From the NCBI RefSeq assembly GCF_030347395.1, contig NZ_CP128170.1, positions 310,001 to 374,000 on the forward strand: a DNA stretch of 64,000 nt, written 5' to 3'. Source of the stretch: Microbacterium sp. ET2 (lineage in GTDB: Bacteria; Actinomycetota; Actinomycetes; Actinomycetales; Microbacteriaceae). A model generated the notes under the pieces. The model was not told the DNA's origin, did no database searches, and worked only from the letters and a program-made list of their open reading frames with translations. This document shows positions 57,127-64,000 of this stretch, piece by piece. The position numbers and the translations under genes are program-made. The number at the start of each line of letters is the position of its first letter. Within the stretch, counting starts at the first letter, position 1.

Positions 57127-57867
57127 TCAGCGCAGCGGCGTCCAGCCGAAGGGCACGGGGCCATCCGTCTCCGCCCGCCGGAGGTCGGCCTCGGCGGACC
57201 ATCCCTGAGCTGCATCAGCGGCGTCGAAACCGCCGCGGGCGATGCGGAACCCGACGTCGTCGTGCGACGACCTGGGTGGTCCCCCACGGCGCGTGGATGC
57301 TCGCACACTCCACGCGTCATCCGCGAATCCGCCGCCTCGGAAGACGCGGTAGTCGGCGTAACGGGCCGGGTCGAGATAGTCCCAGCACCACTCCCACACG
57401 TTTCCGAGCGTGTCGAACAGCCCAAAGAGATTCGGGTGCTTCCCGCCGACGGCCTGGGGACCCCCGACGCCGTCGGCGCTCGTCCAGGCGACATCGGCGA
57501 GCGGACCGTAGTGGGGGCCGCTCGAGCCGGCTCGGCAGGCGAACTCCCACTCGGCCTCGGTGGGCAGTCGGAATCCATCGGCATCGACGTGCCACGTGAC
57601 CTGCTCGCCGTCGTAGGTGTAGGCCGGGTCCAGGCCCTCCCACTCCGACGCCGCGTTGCAGAAGCGGATGGCACGGAGCCAACTCACCTCCGACGCGGGC
57701 CGGCGCGAATGACGCCCACCGTCGAGCATCTGTGCCGTCTGCTCCTCGGTGACGGGATACACGCCGATCTCGAACGGCGCCAACTCGACCGTCCGGCGCG
57801 CCTTCCGGCGCGCGTCGTGCAGCACCACCGTGCCACCGGGGATGGCGGCGAGCGCGAAGTCCGTCAC
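57127..57867 (-). CDS. Sulfatase-modifying-factor (SUMF1)-domain protein
   Basis: 246 residues with the formylglycine-generating-enzyme fold: VYPVTEEQTAQML, RLPTEAEWEFACRAG, GNVWEWCWDYLD and GFRIAR. In true FGE two catalytic cysteines lie in the GGSF.C region; here that region reads GGGFADDAWSVRAS with no cysteine. A formylglycine activity is therefore unlikely; the fold is often reused for other roles. The GTG at 57867 overlaps the stop of the DUF6264 gene (GTGA). Confidence 0.8.
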   Translation of the reverse strand: MTDFALAAIPGGTVVLHDARRKARRTVELAPFEIGVYPVTEEQTAQMLDGGRHSRRPASEVSWLRAIRFCNAASEWEGLDPAYTYDGEQVTWHVDADGFRLPTEAEWEFACRAGSSGPHYGPLADVAWTSADGVGGPQAVGGKHPNLFGLFDTLGNVWEWCWDYLDPARYADYRVFRGGGFADDAWSVRASTRRGGPPRSSHDDVGFRIARGGFDAADAAQGWSAEADLRRAETDGPVPFGWTPLR

Positions 57868-58430
57868 TGCGAGAGCAGCGCCCCCATGAGCGCGGGGTCG
57901 CTCAGGAGCGGCACCATCAGGAGGGCACCCGAGAGGAGGTTGAACACGACGCCTCCCACGATCGGCACCCAGAACGTGATCTTTCCCCGCTGGAGCATGA
58001 TCCACGACACCGCGGCCGTCAGCAGAAGACCGACCCCCAGCACCACGGATGCCGCGACGCCCCACGCGCGGCCGTTGAGGCTCGGATCGGGCGCCTCCGC
58101 GACGCCCATGAACTCGAAGAGAGTCTGGACGTAGCCGTTGTAGTCCACCAGTGCCGGAATGGCCGTCGCGACGGAGAACACCGCGTAGACGAGCAGGGCG
58201 ATCGTGAGGACGCGGTCGAAGAACCGGCGCCGCGAGGCGATGAGGTTCGGCGCGCCGTCTTCGGCCGGCGCCGGTGTCGGCGCCGGCGCGCCGGGCGCGG
58301 CCTCGGACGGTGCGGCGCCGGTCTCCAACGCGACGGTGACGTCGGGCTGCTGGATCCGCGCCCGCTGCTCCTCGGGGGTGGCGTACTCGCCGTACTGCGG
58401 CCGCGGCCGAGGATCGGAACCGTCGGTCAC
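57864..58430 (-). CDS. DUF6264 membrane protein
   Basis: 188 residues: Pro/Ala-rich N-terminus, then four hydrophobic segments. Matches the actinobacterial DUF6264 type seen between ispH and its neighbours. Function unknown. It overlaps ispH (ATGA) upstream and the SUMF1-like gene downstream, so the three are probably one operon. Confidence 0.75.
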   Translation of the reverse strand: MTDGSDPRPRPQYGEYATPEEQRARIQQPDVTVALETGAAPSEAAPGAPAPTPAPAEDGAPNLIASRRRFFDRVLTIALLVYAVFSVATAIPALVDYNGYVQTLFEFMGVAEAPDPSLNGRAWGVAASVVLGVGLLLTAAVSWIMLQRGKITFWVPIVGGVVFNLLSGALLMVPLLSDPALMGALLSQ

Positions 58431-59488
58431 GCGCGACCCCGGCCGCCCAGGGCGCGCTCGTCACGACGACCCGCCGGGTCGGTCCGCAGCTCCTTGGGAA
58501 GGGAGAACATCAGATCCTCCTCGGCGGTCCGCACCTCTTCGACGTCGCGGTACCCGGCCCCTGAGAGCTCGGCGAGCACCTCTTGGACGAGCACCTCGGG
58601 GACGGAGGCCCCGCTGGTCACGCCCACGGTCTGCACGCCGTCCAGCCACTCCTGCTGGACCTCATCGACATAGTCGACCCGGTAGGCCGCTTTCGCGCCG
58701 TACTCGAGGGCGACCTCGACGAGGCGAACGCTGTTGGAAGAGTTCGCCGAGCCCACGACGATCACGAGATCGGCGTCTCTCGCAACCTTCTTGATGGCGA
58801 CCTGCCGGTTCTGCGTGGCGTAGCAGATGTCGTCGGACGGCGGGTCCTGCAACTGCGGAAACCGCGTGCGCAACCGTCGGACGGTCTCCATCGTCTCGTC
58901 GACGGACAGGGTCGTCTGCGAGAGCCACACGACCTTCGAGGGGTCACGCACGTCCACGAGATCCGCCTCGTCGGGCGAATTCACTACGGTCACATGATCA
59001 GGGGCTTCACCTGCGGTGCCCTCGACCTCTTCATGGCCCTCATGACCCACGAGCAGGATCTCGAAATCATCGCGGGCGAACCGCACGGCCTCGCGGTGCA
59101 CCTTCGTCACCAGCGGGCACGTCGCATCGATGGCCTGCAACCCTCGATCGGCGGCAGCGGAAACGACGGCCGGCGACACTCCGTGCGCGCTGAAGACCAC
59201 ATGCGCGCCCTCGGGGACTTCGTCGACCTCTTCGACGAAGATCGCACCCTTCTGCTCCAACTCCGTCACGACGTGGATGTTGTGCACGATCTGCTTGCGG
59301 ACGTACACCGGCGCGCCGTAGCGATCGAGCGCCTTCTCGACCGCGATCACCGCCCGGTCGACACCGGCGCAGTAGCCGCGCGGAGCGGCGAGGAGCACCT
59401 TCTTCGGTCCGGACACCGGGATATCCTGGAGCCGCCCGCGGCGCCCCGGTATGCGGGGAACGGGAAGGCTCACGGTCGGAGTGCTCAT
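58427..59488 (-). CDS. ispH: 4-hydroxy-3-methylbut-2-enyl diphosphate reductase
   Basis: 353 residues. The three Fe-S cysteines are in [19 protein letters not shown] and [11 protein letters not shown]. Final step of the MEP isoprenoid pathway. The ATG at 59488 with GAGGGG just upstream was chosen; the longer frame is not coding. Divergent from xseA, a common actinobacterial arrangement. Confidence 0.96.
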   Translation of the reverse strand: MSTPTVSLPVPRIPGRRGRLQDIPVSGPKKVLLAAPRGYCAGVDRAVIAVEKALDRYGAPVYVRKQIVHNIHVVTELEQKGAIFVEEVDEVPEGAHVVFSAHGVSPAVVSAAADRGLQAIDATCPLVTKVHREAVRFARDDFEILLVGHEGHEEVEGTAGEAPDHVTVVNSPDEADLVDVRDPSKVVWLSQTTLSVDETMETVRRLRTRFPQLQDPPSDDICYATQNRQVAIKKVARDADLVIVVGSANSSNSVRLVEVALEYGAKAAYRVDYVDEVQQEWLDGVQTVGVTSGASVPEVLVQEVLAELSGAGYRDVEEVRTAEEDLMFSLPKELRTDPAGRRDERALGGRGRA

Positions 59489-59546
59489 CCCCTCGATTCT
59501 ACGGGGCAACCGGCCCTGACGACCCCGATCGACCGATGGAGTCCCC

Positions 59547-60869
59547 ATGACCACCTTCCAGCCCGCCGCGGTCCCGGGCGAGGCGCCGCCGCCCGACTCG
59601 GTCCACCCCCGCGATTCCCGTTCGGAGACTCCGACCTCGGTCTCACGGCTGAACGACACCATCCGGGGGTTCATCGAGCGCTGGGGCTCGGTGTGGGTCG
59701 AGGGCGAGGTCACCTCGTGGAACGTGCGCGGGGGCAACGTCTTCGGTCGCATGAAGGACCTCGCGACCGACTCGACGGTCTCGTTCCGGGTCTGGTCCTC
59801 GACGCTGCAACGACTCCCGCGCGATCTCAAGGTGGGCGACCACGTCATCGCGTGCGTCAAGGCGGACTACTTCGTCCGCACCGGCGATTTCACCTTCGCC
59901 GTCTCGGCGATGCGGCACGTCGGCTTGGGCGACCAGCTCGAGAAACTCGAGAGGCTGCGCCGGAAGCTGCGCGCCGAAGGACTGTTCGACCCGGCACGGA
60001 AGAGAGCCCTGCCGTTTCTGCCGCGCACCATCGGCCTCATCACCGGAGAAAGATCCGACGCGGAGAAGGACGTGCACCGCAACGCGGAGCTGCGCTGGCC
60101 CCAGGTGGTCTTCCGTACGGCCTATGCCGCTGTACAGGGCGATCGCTGCGTGCCGGAGACGATCGGTGCGTTGAAGGCGCTGGATGCCGACCCCGAGGTG
60201 GACGTCATCATCATCGCGCGCGGCGGGGGCGATCCGCAGACGCTGCTGGGTTTCAGCGACGAGCGCCTGCTCCGCGCGGTCGCCGAGGCGCAGACCCCGG
60301 TGGTCAGCGCCATCGGACACGAGAACGATCACCCGCTCCTCGACGACGTCGCCGACGTGCGCGCCTCCACACCCACCGATGCCGCCAAGCGGGTGGTGCC
60401 GGATGTGGCGGAGCAGCGGGCGCTCATCGGACAGCTGAGGTCGCGGATGACCTCGCGCCTGACCCAGCGGGTGTCTCACGACATCGCGCAGCTGGAGCAG
60501 CTGCGCTCCCGTCCGGTGCTGAGGTTCCCGGAGCAGCTGGTGGACGCAAGGACACAGCAGGTCTGGCTGGCCACGGCACGCGGCCGCGACGTCGTCGACC
60601 GGGCTGTGCACGGCGCGGAGCGCGCCACCGCGGAACTGCGTGCCTCACTGCGCGCGCTCTCCCCCGCTTCCACGCTCGCGCGCGGGTACGCCATCGCGCA
60701 GGGAGAGGACGGCCACGTCGTCCGTGACGCGACCGATGCGCCGCCCGGAACGAAGCTCGTCGTCACGGTGGAGCGGGGAATCATCGCCGCACGATCGGAG
60801 GGTGTCTCCGATGTCACCGTCGCCGGCGAAGGGTCGAGGGATGGGCGTGGCGGAGCGGAACTAGAATGA
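59547..60869 (+). CDS. xseA: Exodeoxyribonuclease VII large subunit
   Basis: 440 residues: OB-fold nucleic-acid-binding domain at the N-terminus ([24 protein letters not shown]), then the catalytic domain with [24 protein letters not shown] and [24 protein letters not shown]. Digests single-stranded DNA together with XseB. Overlaps xseB. Confidence 0.96.
   Translation: MTTFQPAAVPGEAPPPDSVHPRDSRSETPTSVSRLNDTIRGFIERWGSVWVEGEVTSWNVRGGNVFGRMKDLATDSTVSFRVWSSTLQRLPRDLKVGDHVIACVKADYFVRTGDFTFAVSAMRHVGLGDQLEKLERLRRKLRAEGLFDPARKRALPFLPRTIGLITGERSDAEKDVHRNAELRWPQVVFRTAYAAVQGDRCVPETIGALKALDADPEVDVIIIARGGGDPQTLLGFSDERLLRAVAEAQTPVVSAIGHENDHPLLDDVADVRASTPTDAAKRVVPDVAEQRALIGQLRSRMTSRLTQRVSHDIAQLEQLRSRPVLRFPEQLVDARTQQVWLATARGRDVVDRAVHGAERATAELRASLRALSPASTLARGYAIAQGEDGHVVRDATDAPPGTKLVVTVERGIIAARSEGVSDVTVAGEGSRDGRGGAELE
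60862..60867 (+). promoter_or_regulatory. -10 hexamer TAGAAT inside the xseA 3' end
   Basis: TAGAAT ends seven bases before the ATG at 60875, which would give xseB a leaderless start nine bases after the ATG used here. Confidence 0.45.
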
Positions 60870-61111
60870 CGGGTATGACCGGGGCGAGCGAGGGCGTGGC
60901 CGACATCCAGGCGATGACGTTCGAACAGGCTCGCGACGAGCTCGTTCGCGTGGTCGCCGAACTCGAGCAGGGAACTCCGACTCTCGAGCATTCCCTCGCC
61001 CTGTGGGAACGGGGCGAGGCCCTCGCCGCACGCTGCGAGGAGTGGCTGCTGGGTGCCAAGCGGCGCCTTGACGCCGCCCGTTCGGCCGTCACCGCCCCAC
61101 AGGGGGGCTGA
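60866..61111 (+). CDS. xseB: Exodeoxyribonuclease VII small subunit
   Basis: 81 residues (78 from the ATG at 60875). The conserved helical core FEQARDELVRVVAELEQGTPTLEHSLALWERGEALAARCE is complete. It stabilises XseA. The first ATG overlaps the xseA stop; the in-frame ATG at 60875 is preceded by a possible -10. Its stop overlaps the DUF4245 start. Confidence 0.93.
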   Translation: MTGMTGASEGVADIQAMTFEQARDELVRVVAELEQGTPTLEHSLALWERGEALAARCEEWLLGAKRRLDAARSAVTAPQGG

Positions 61112-61755
61112 TGGCCCGCGACCCGAAGATCGTCGCCGAGCTGGGGCGTCCCGAGACCCCGGATGAGGCCGCGGACCGCAAGGCCGCCTCCTCGCGCACC
61201 TACCGGGCGAGCCAGAACACTCGCAACCTCGTCGCCGCGCTCATCGCGACCCTCGCGGTCGTGCTGGTGATCATCCTCGCCGTACCCCGCGGCGCTCCGC
61301 CCGAGCGCGAACCGATCGATGTCGCCGGGGTCGCCGCGCGCATCTCCGCGAACGAGAACCGGACGCTGGTCGTCCCCGACGTCCCCGCCGAATGGCAGGT
61401 CAACGTCGCGACCGTCGAGGGGGATTCCGTCCGCGCCTGGACGATCGTCTACGTCCCCGCCGAAGACCGGGGCTTCGTGAGGGTGGCACAGGGGTTCGGG
61501 GCCGATGAGGGCTGGCCATCGCGCACCCTCCGGGGTGCCGAGGTCGCCGACACCATCACCATCGGCGGTGTGGCATGGGACCGCTACGAGATCCGCAATC
61601 CGTCCGCGGCCGGCAATGTCGCCGCCGCTCTGGGCACCACGTCGGGTGAGGACACCATCCTCATCTACGGCACCACCGATCAGGCAGCGCTGGAAGAGGC
61701 TGCGACCGCCGTCGCCGCCGAACTGCCGCTGCCCACCGAGGAGGAGGGTCCGTGA
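61111..61755 (+). CDS. DUF4245 single-pass membrane protein
   Basis: 214 residues with one membrane helix (about 41-62) after a cytoplasmic N-terminus, then an extracytoplasmic beta-rich domain with WDRYEIRN. DUF4245 proteins are conserved next to xseAB in actinobacteria; function unknown. Starts on the xseB stop and overlaps the carbonic anhydrase start (GTGA). Confidence 0.85.
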   Translation: MARDPKIVAELGRPETPDEAADRKAASSRTYRASQNTRNLVAALIATLAVVLVIILAVPRGAPPEREPIDVAGVAARISANENRTLVVPDVPAEWQVNVATVEGDSVRAWTIVYVPAEDRGFVRVAQGFGADEGWPSRTLRGAEVADTITIGGVAWDRYEIRNPSAAGNVAAALGTTSGEDTILIYGTTDQAALEEAATAVAAELPLPTEEEGP

Positions 61756-62405
61756 GCGAGACCAGTCCGCAGCAGGTGTGGGACGAGATGAAGCGCGGCA
61801 ACGCGCGATTCGTGGGCGGCGAGCCGCGCCATCCCCGACAGGATGCCGAGCGCCGCCACGAGGTCGCCGCGGGGCAGCGCCCGCGCGCGGCGCTGTTCGG
61901 CTGCGCCGACTCGCGGCTGGCGGCGGAGATCATCTTCGACAAGGGGCTCGGCGACCTCTTCGTCGTCCGCAACGCCGGACAGGTCGTCTCGGACTCGGTC
62001 ATCGGAAGCCTCGAGTACGCCGTCGCCGTGCTCGGCGTGCCGCTGATCATCGTCCTCGCGCATGACGAGTGCGGAGCGGTACGGGCCGCCATCGACTCGG
62101 TCCGCCCTGACGCACCCGCCTTGCCACCGCACATCTGGCGGCTGATCGCCCCCATCGTCCCGGCCGTGCAGCGCGTCGTGCGCGCCGACCCCACCTCGGG
62201 TGCCATCGACGGCGAGGCGGTGGGCCGCGAGCACCTGCGCGACACCGTCGGCGACATCCTGAAGACCTCGGAACTGATCAGCGAGGCCGTCGCCGAGGGC
62301 CGCCTGGCGGTCATCGGGGCGAACTATCGCCTGGCCGAAGGCGTGGCCGTCCCCGAAGTCATCGTGGGCGCCGTCTCCGACGACCTCACCCCCTCGGCCG
62401 CCTGA
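61752..62405 (+). CDS. Beta-class carbonic anhydrase
   Basis: 217 residues. Zinc ligands are in GCADSRLAAE (Cys and Asp) and HDECGAV (His and Cys); the active-site Asp-Arg pair (DSR) is intact. Interconverts CO2 and bicarbonate. The GTG overlaps the stop of the DUF4245 gene by four bases. Probably expressed with the upstream xse genes. Confidence 0.93.
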   Translation: MSETSPQQVWDEMKRGNARFVGGEPRHPRQDAERRHEVAAGQRPRAALFGCADSRLAAEIIFDKGLGDLFVVRNAGQVVSDSVIGSLEYAVAVLGVPLIIVLAHDECGAVRAAIDSVRPDAPALPPHIWRLIAPIVPAVQRVVRADPTSGAIDGEAVGREHLRDTVGDILKTSELISEAVAEGRLAVIGANYRLAEGVAVPEVIVGAVSDDLTPSAA

Positions 62406-62477
62406 CCGGACGACCGACATCCGACCCAGCCCTTCGCCGCGCCCCGCGGCACCCGTCACACCTCGGAGGACAACGAC

Positions 62478-63872
62478 GTGACCGACATCGATTACCGCAT
62501 CGAACACGACACCATGGGCGAGGTGCGGGTGCCCAAGGACGCGCTCTACGCCGCCCAGACGCAGCGCGCCGTGGAGAACTTCCCGATCTCGGGAGATCCG
62601 CTGGACCCCTCTCAGGTCGTCGCACTTGCGCGCATCAAGAAGGCCGCTGCGCTGGCGAACAAAGAACTCGGCACCCTTGACGGCGAGATCGCCGACGCCA
62701 TCGCGCGCGCGGCGGACCGCATCATCGCGGGAGAGTACGCCGACCAGTTCCCGATCGACGTCTACCAGACCGGCAGCGGCACCTCGTCGAACATGAACAT
62801 GAACGAGGTCCTGGCCACTCTCGCCACCGGCGACCTCGGTCGGACGGTCCACCCGAACGACCACGTCAACGCGTCGCAGTCGTCCAATGACGTCTTCCCC
62901 ACCTCGGTCCACATCGCCGTGACCCAGGAGCTCATCGACGACCTGATCCCCGCGCTGGACCACCTGGCCGTCGCGCTCGAGGACAAGGCTCAGGCATGGG
63001 CCGAGGTGGTGAAGTCCGGCCGCACCCACCTGATGGATGCCACACCCGTCACCCTCGGGCAGGAGTTCGGCGGATACGCCCGCCAGATGCGCCTGGGCAT
63101 CGAACGTGTGCAGTCCGTCCTCCCCCGCGTGGCCGAAGTCCCACTCGGCGGCACCGCGACCGGCACGGGGATCAACACCCCCGTGGGCTTCCCTCAGCGC
63201 GTCCTCGAACTCATCGTCGCGGAGACCGACCTGCCGATCACCGAGGCGAAGGATCACTTCGAGGCGCAGGGCGCGCGCGACGGCCTCGTCGAGGCATCCG
63301 GCGCCCTCCGCACCATCGCGGTGTCGCTGACGAAGATCAACAACGACATCCGCTGGATGGGCTCGGGGCCGAACACCGGCCTCGCGGAGCTGCACATCCC
63401 CGACCTCCAGCCGGGCTCGTCGATCATGCCGGGCAAGGTCAACCCGGTCGTGCCCGAAGCGAACCTCATGGTGTGCGCACGGGTCATCGGCAACGATGCC
63501 ACCGTCGCCTGGGCGGGTGCCTCCGGGACGTTCGAGCTGAACGTGGCGATTCCCGTCATGGGCACCGCGGTGCTGGAGTCCATCCGCCTGCTCGCCAACG
63601 CCGTCCGGCTGCTCGCCGACAAGACCATACGGGGTCTGGAGGCCAACGTCGAGCGCGCCGCGGCCTACGCCGGCATGTCGCCGTCGATCGTCACGCCGCT
63701 GAACAAGCTCATCGGATACGAAGCGGCGGCGAAGATCGCCAAGCACGCCGTCGCCCAGGGGATCACCGTGCACGACGCGGTGATCGACCTCGGCTACGTC
63801 GAGCGCGGCGAGCTCACCGAGGCGCAGCTGCACGAGCGGCTGGACCTGCTGTCCATGACCCGACCGGGGTGA
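62478..63872 (+). CDS. fumC: Class II fumarate hydratase
   Basis: 464 residues. Signatures [13 protein letters not shown] (substrate), [13 protein letters not shown] and the [12 protein letters not shown] loop with the catalytic Ser. Hydrates fumarate to malate. GTG start; a GGAGGA ribosome-binding site lies about ten bases before it. Confidence 0.97.
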   Translation: MTDIDYRIEHDTMGEVRVPKDALYAAQTQRAVENFPISGDPLDPSQVVALARIKKAAALANKELGTLDGEIADAIARAADRIIAGEYADQFPIDVYQTGSGTSSNMNMNEVLATLATGDLGRTVHPNDHVNASQSSNDVFPTSVHIAVTQELIDDLIPALDHLAVALEDKAQAWAEVVKSGRTHLMDATPVTLGQEFGGYARQMRLGIERVQSVLPRVAEVPLGGTATGTGINTPVGFPQRVLELIVAETDLPITEAKDHFEAQGARDGLVEASGALRTIAVSLTKINNDIRWMGSGPNTGLAELHIPDLQPGSSIMPGKVNPVVPEANLMVCARVIGNDATVAWAGASGTFELNVAIPVMGTAVLESIRLLANAVRLLADKTIRGLEANVERAAAYAGMSPSIVTPLNKLIGYEAAAKIAKHAVAQGITVHDAVIDLGYVERGELTEAQLHERLDLLSMTRPG

Positions 63873-63902
63873 GCCCCGCGCGCTGCACCTGAACTCCGCA
63901 TC

Positions 63903-63926
63903 CGCCCCCAGGGTCCGCGGGGGGCG
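63903..63926 (+). terminator. Hairpin after fumC
   Basis: Arms CGCCCCC (63903-63909) and GGGGGCG (63920-63926), 31 bases past the fumC stop. Its right end touches the GATAAT -10 of the next gene. Confidence 0.5.
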
Positions 63927-63931
63927 ATAAT
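63926..63931 (+). promoter_or_regulatory. -10 hexamer GATAAT, leaderless-type promoter
   Basis: GATAAT is followed by seven bases and the GTG at 63939, so the mRNA probably begins at or beside the start codon. No -35 consensus is evident. Confidence 0.5.
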
Positions 63932-63938
63932 CAACAGC

Positions 63939-64000
63939 GTGGTCCGTATCCCGCGTCCGCTGTCGGCCAGAACGCGCATCCTTGCCGCGGTGCTCGCCGT
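63939..64000 (+). CDS. N-terminus of a probable sensor histidine kinase (cut by the edge)
   Basis: Only 62 bases are visible: MVRIPRPLSARTRILAAVLA. A basic start followed directly by a hydrophobic segment and the LSARTRI(L/V) pattern is typical of the first membrane helix of two-component sensor kinases. The identity is a guess from so short a piece. Confidence 0.45.
   Translation, partial: MVRIPRPLSARTRILAAVLA

Overview
The window comes from a high-GC actinobacterium, most likely a Microbacterium-like member of the Microbacteriaceae. The support is the very GC-rich codon usage, GTG starts and ATGA/GTGA/TGATG gene overlaps, the succinylase branch of lysine synthesis (dapD, dapE, dapC), the 56-residue DUF3117 protein, a MarP-like membrane protease, CHRD/class F sortase genes and AbiEi-type antitoxin-like proteins. 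No rRNA, tRNA, CRISPR array, prophage or complete insertion sequence was seen. Genes are densely packed and no stretch over 300 bases is unexplained: the largest gap, upstream of gcvT, holds a tandem glycine riboswitch.

Layout. 1-5.5 kb: alpha/beta hydrolase (cut by the edge), stress-type membrane protein, MgtE-N/CBS protein, a frameshifted DUF1003 gene, mrp, tatB, an O-methyltransferase and DUF3117. 5.6-12.7 kb: PIG-V-like mannosyltransferase, dapE and dapD (divergent), polyphosphate kinase 2 with a lost stop codon, citrate synthase, dapC and ferredoxin. 12.7-16.8 kb: a DUF6113-like membrane protein, azlD/azlC with a divergent XRE-cupin regulator, and typA. 16.9-24.1 kb: an oligopeptide ABC importer (binding protein, two permeases, fused double ATPase) interrupted by a PH-domain gene on the other strand. 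24.2-26.3 kb: CPBP protease, then an AbiEi-like gene bracketed by perfect 32-bp inverted repeats. 26.3-31.1 kb: glycine cleavage operon gcvT-gcvH-gcvP behind a glycine riboswitch. 31.2-39 kb: MarP-like protease, then nrtR-nadA-nadB-nadC-nadS and a glycosyltransferase. 39-45.6 kb: ABC exporter, MFS efflux pump, PfpI protein, a Cys-tailed mini-protein, an Fpg/Nei glycosylase and unknowns.

45.6-49.7 kb: a hydrolase-like protein without its nucleophile, an ECF sigma/anti-sigma pair, divergent CHRD surface protein and class F sortase, and a lipoprotein flanked by a 40-bp duplication of the ychF tail. 50-56.5 kb: ychF, methyltransferase, DEDDh exonuclease, rmuC, glpX and fba. 56.5-64 kb: MOSC protein, sulfatase-modifying-factor-like protein, DUF6264, ispH, xseA/xseB, DUF4245, carbonic anhydrase, fumC and the first codons of a probable sensor kinase.

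How the genes work together: most of the window is core metabolism (lysine/diaminopimelate, de novo NAD, one-carbon/glycine, TCA cycle, gluconeogenesis, isoprenoids). The accessory signals lie in the AbiEi cassette, the sigma/CHRD/sortase block and the lipoprotein insert. At least eight genes have a TANNNT-like -10 hexamer ending 6-7 bases before the start codon, suggesting leaderless mRNAs. Two probable single-base frameshifts (near 2648 and near 9757-9761) could be real mutations or sequencing errors.
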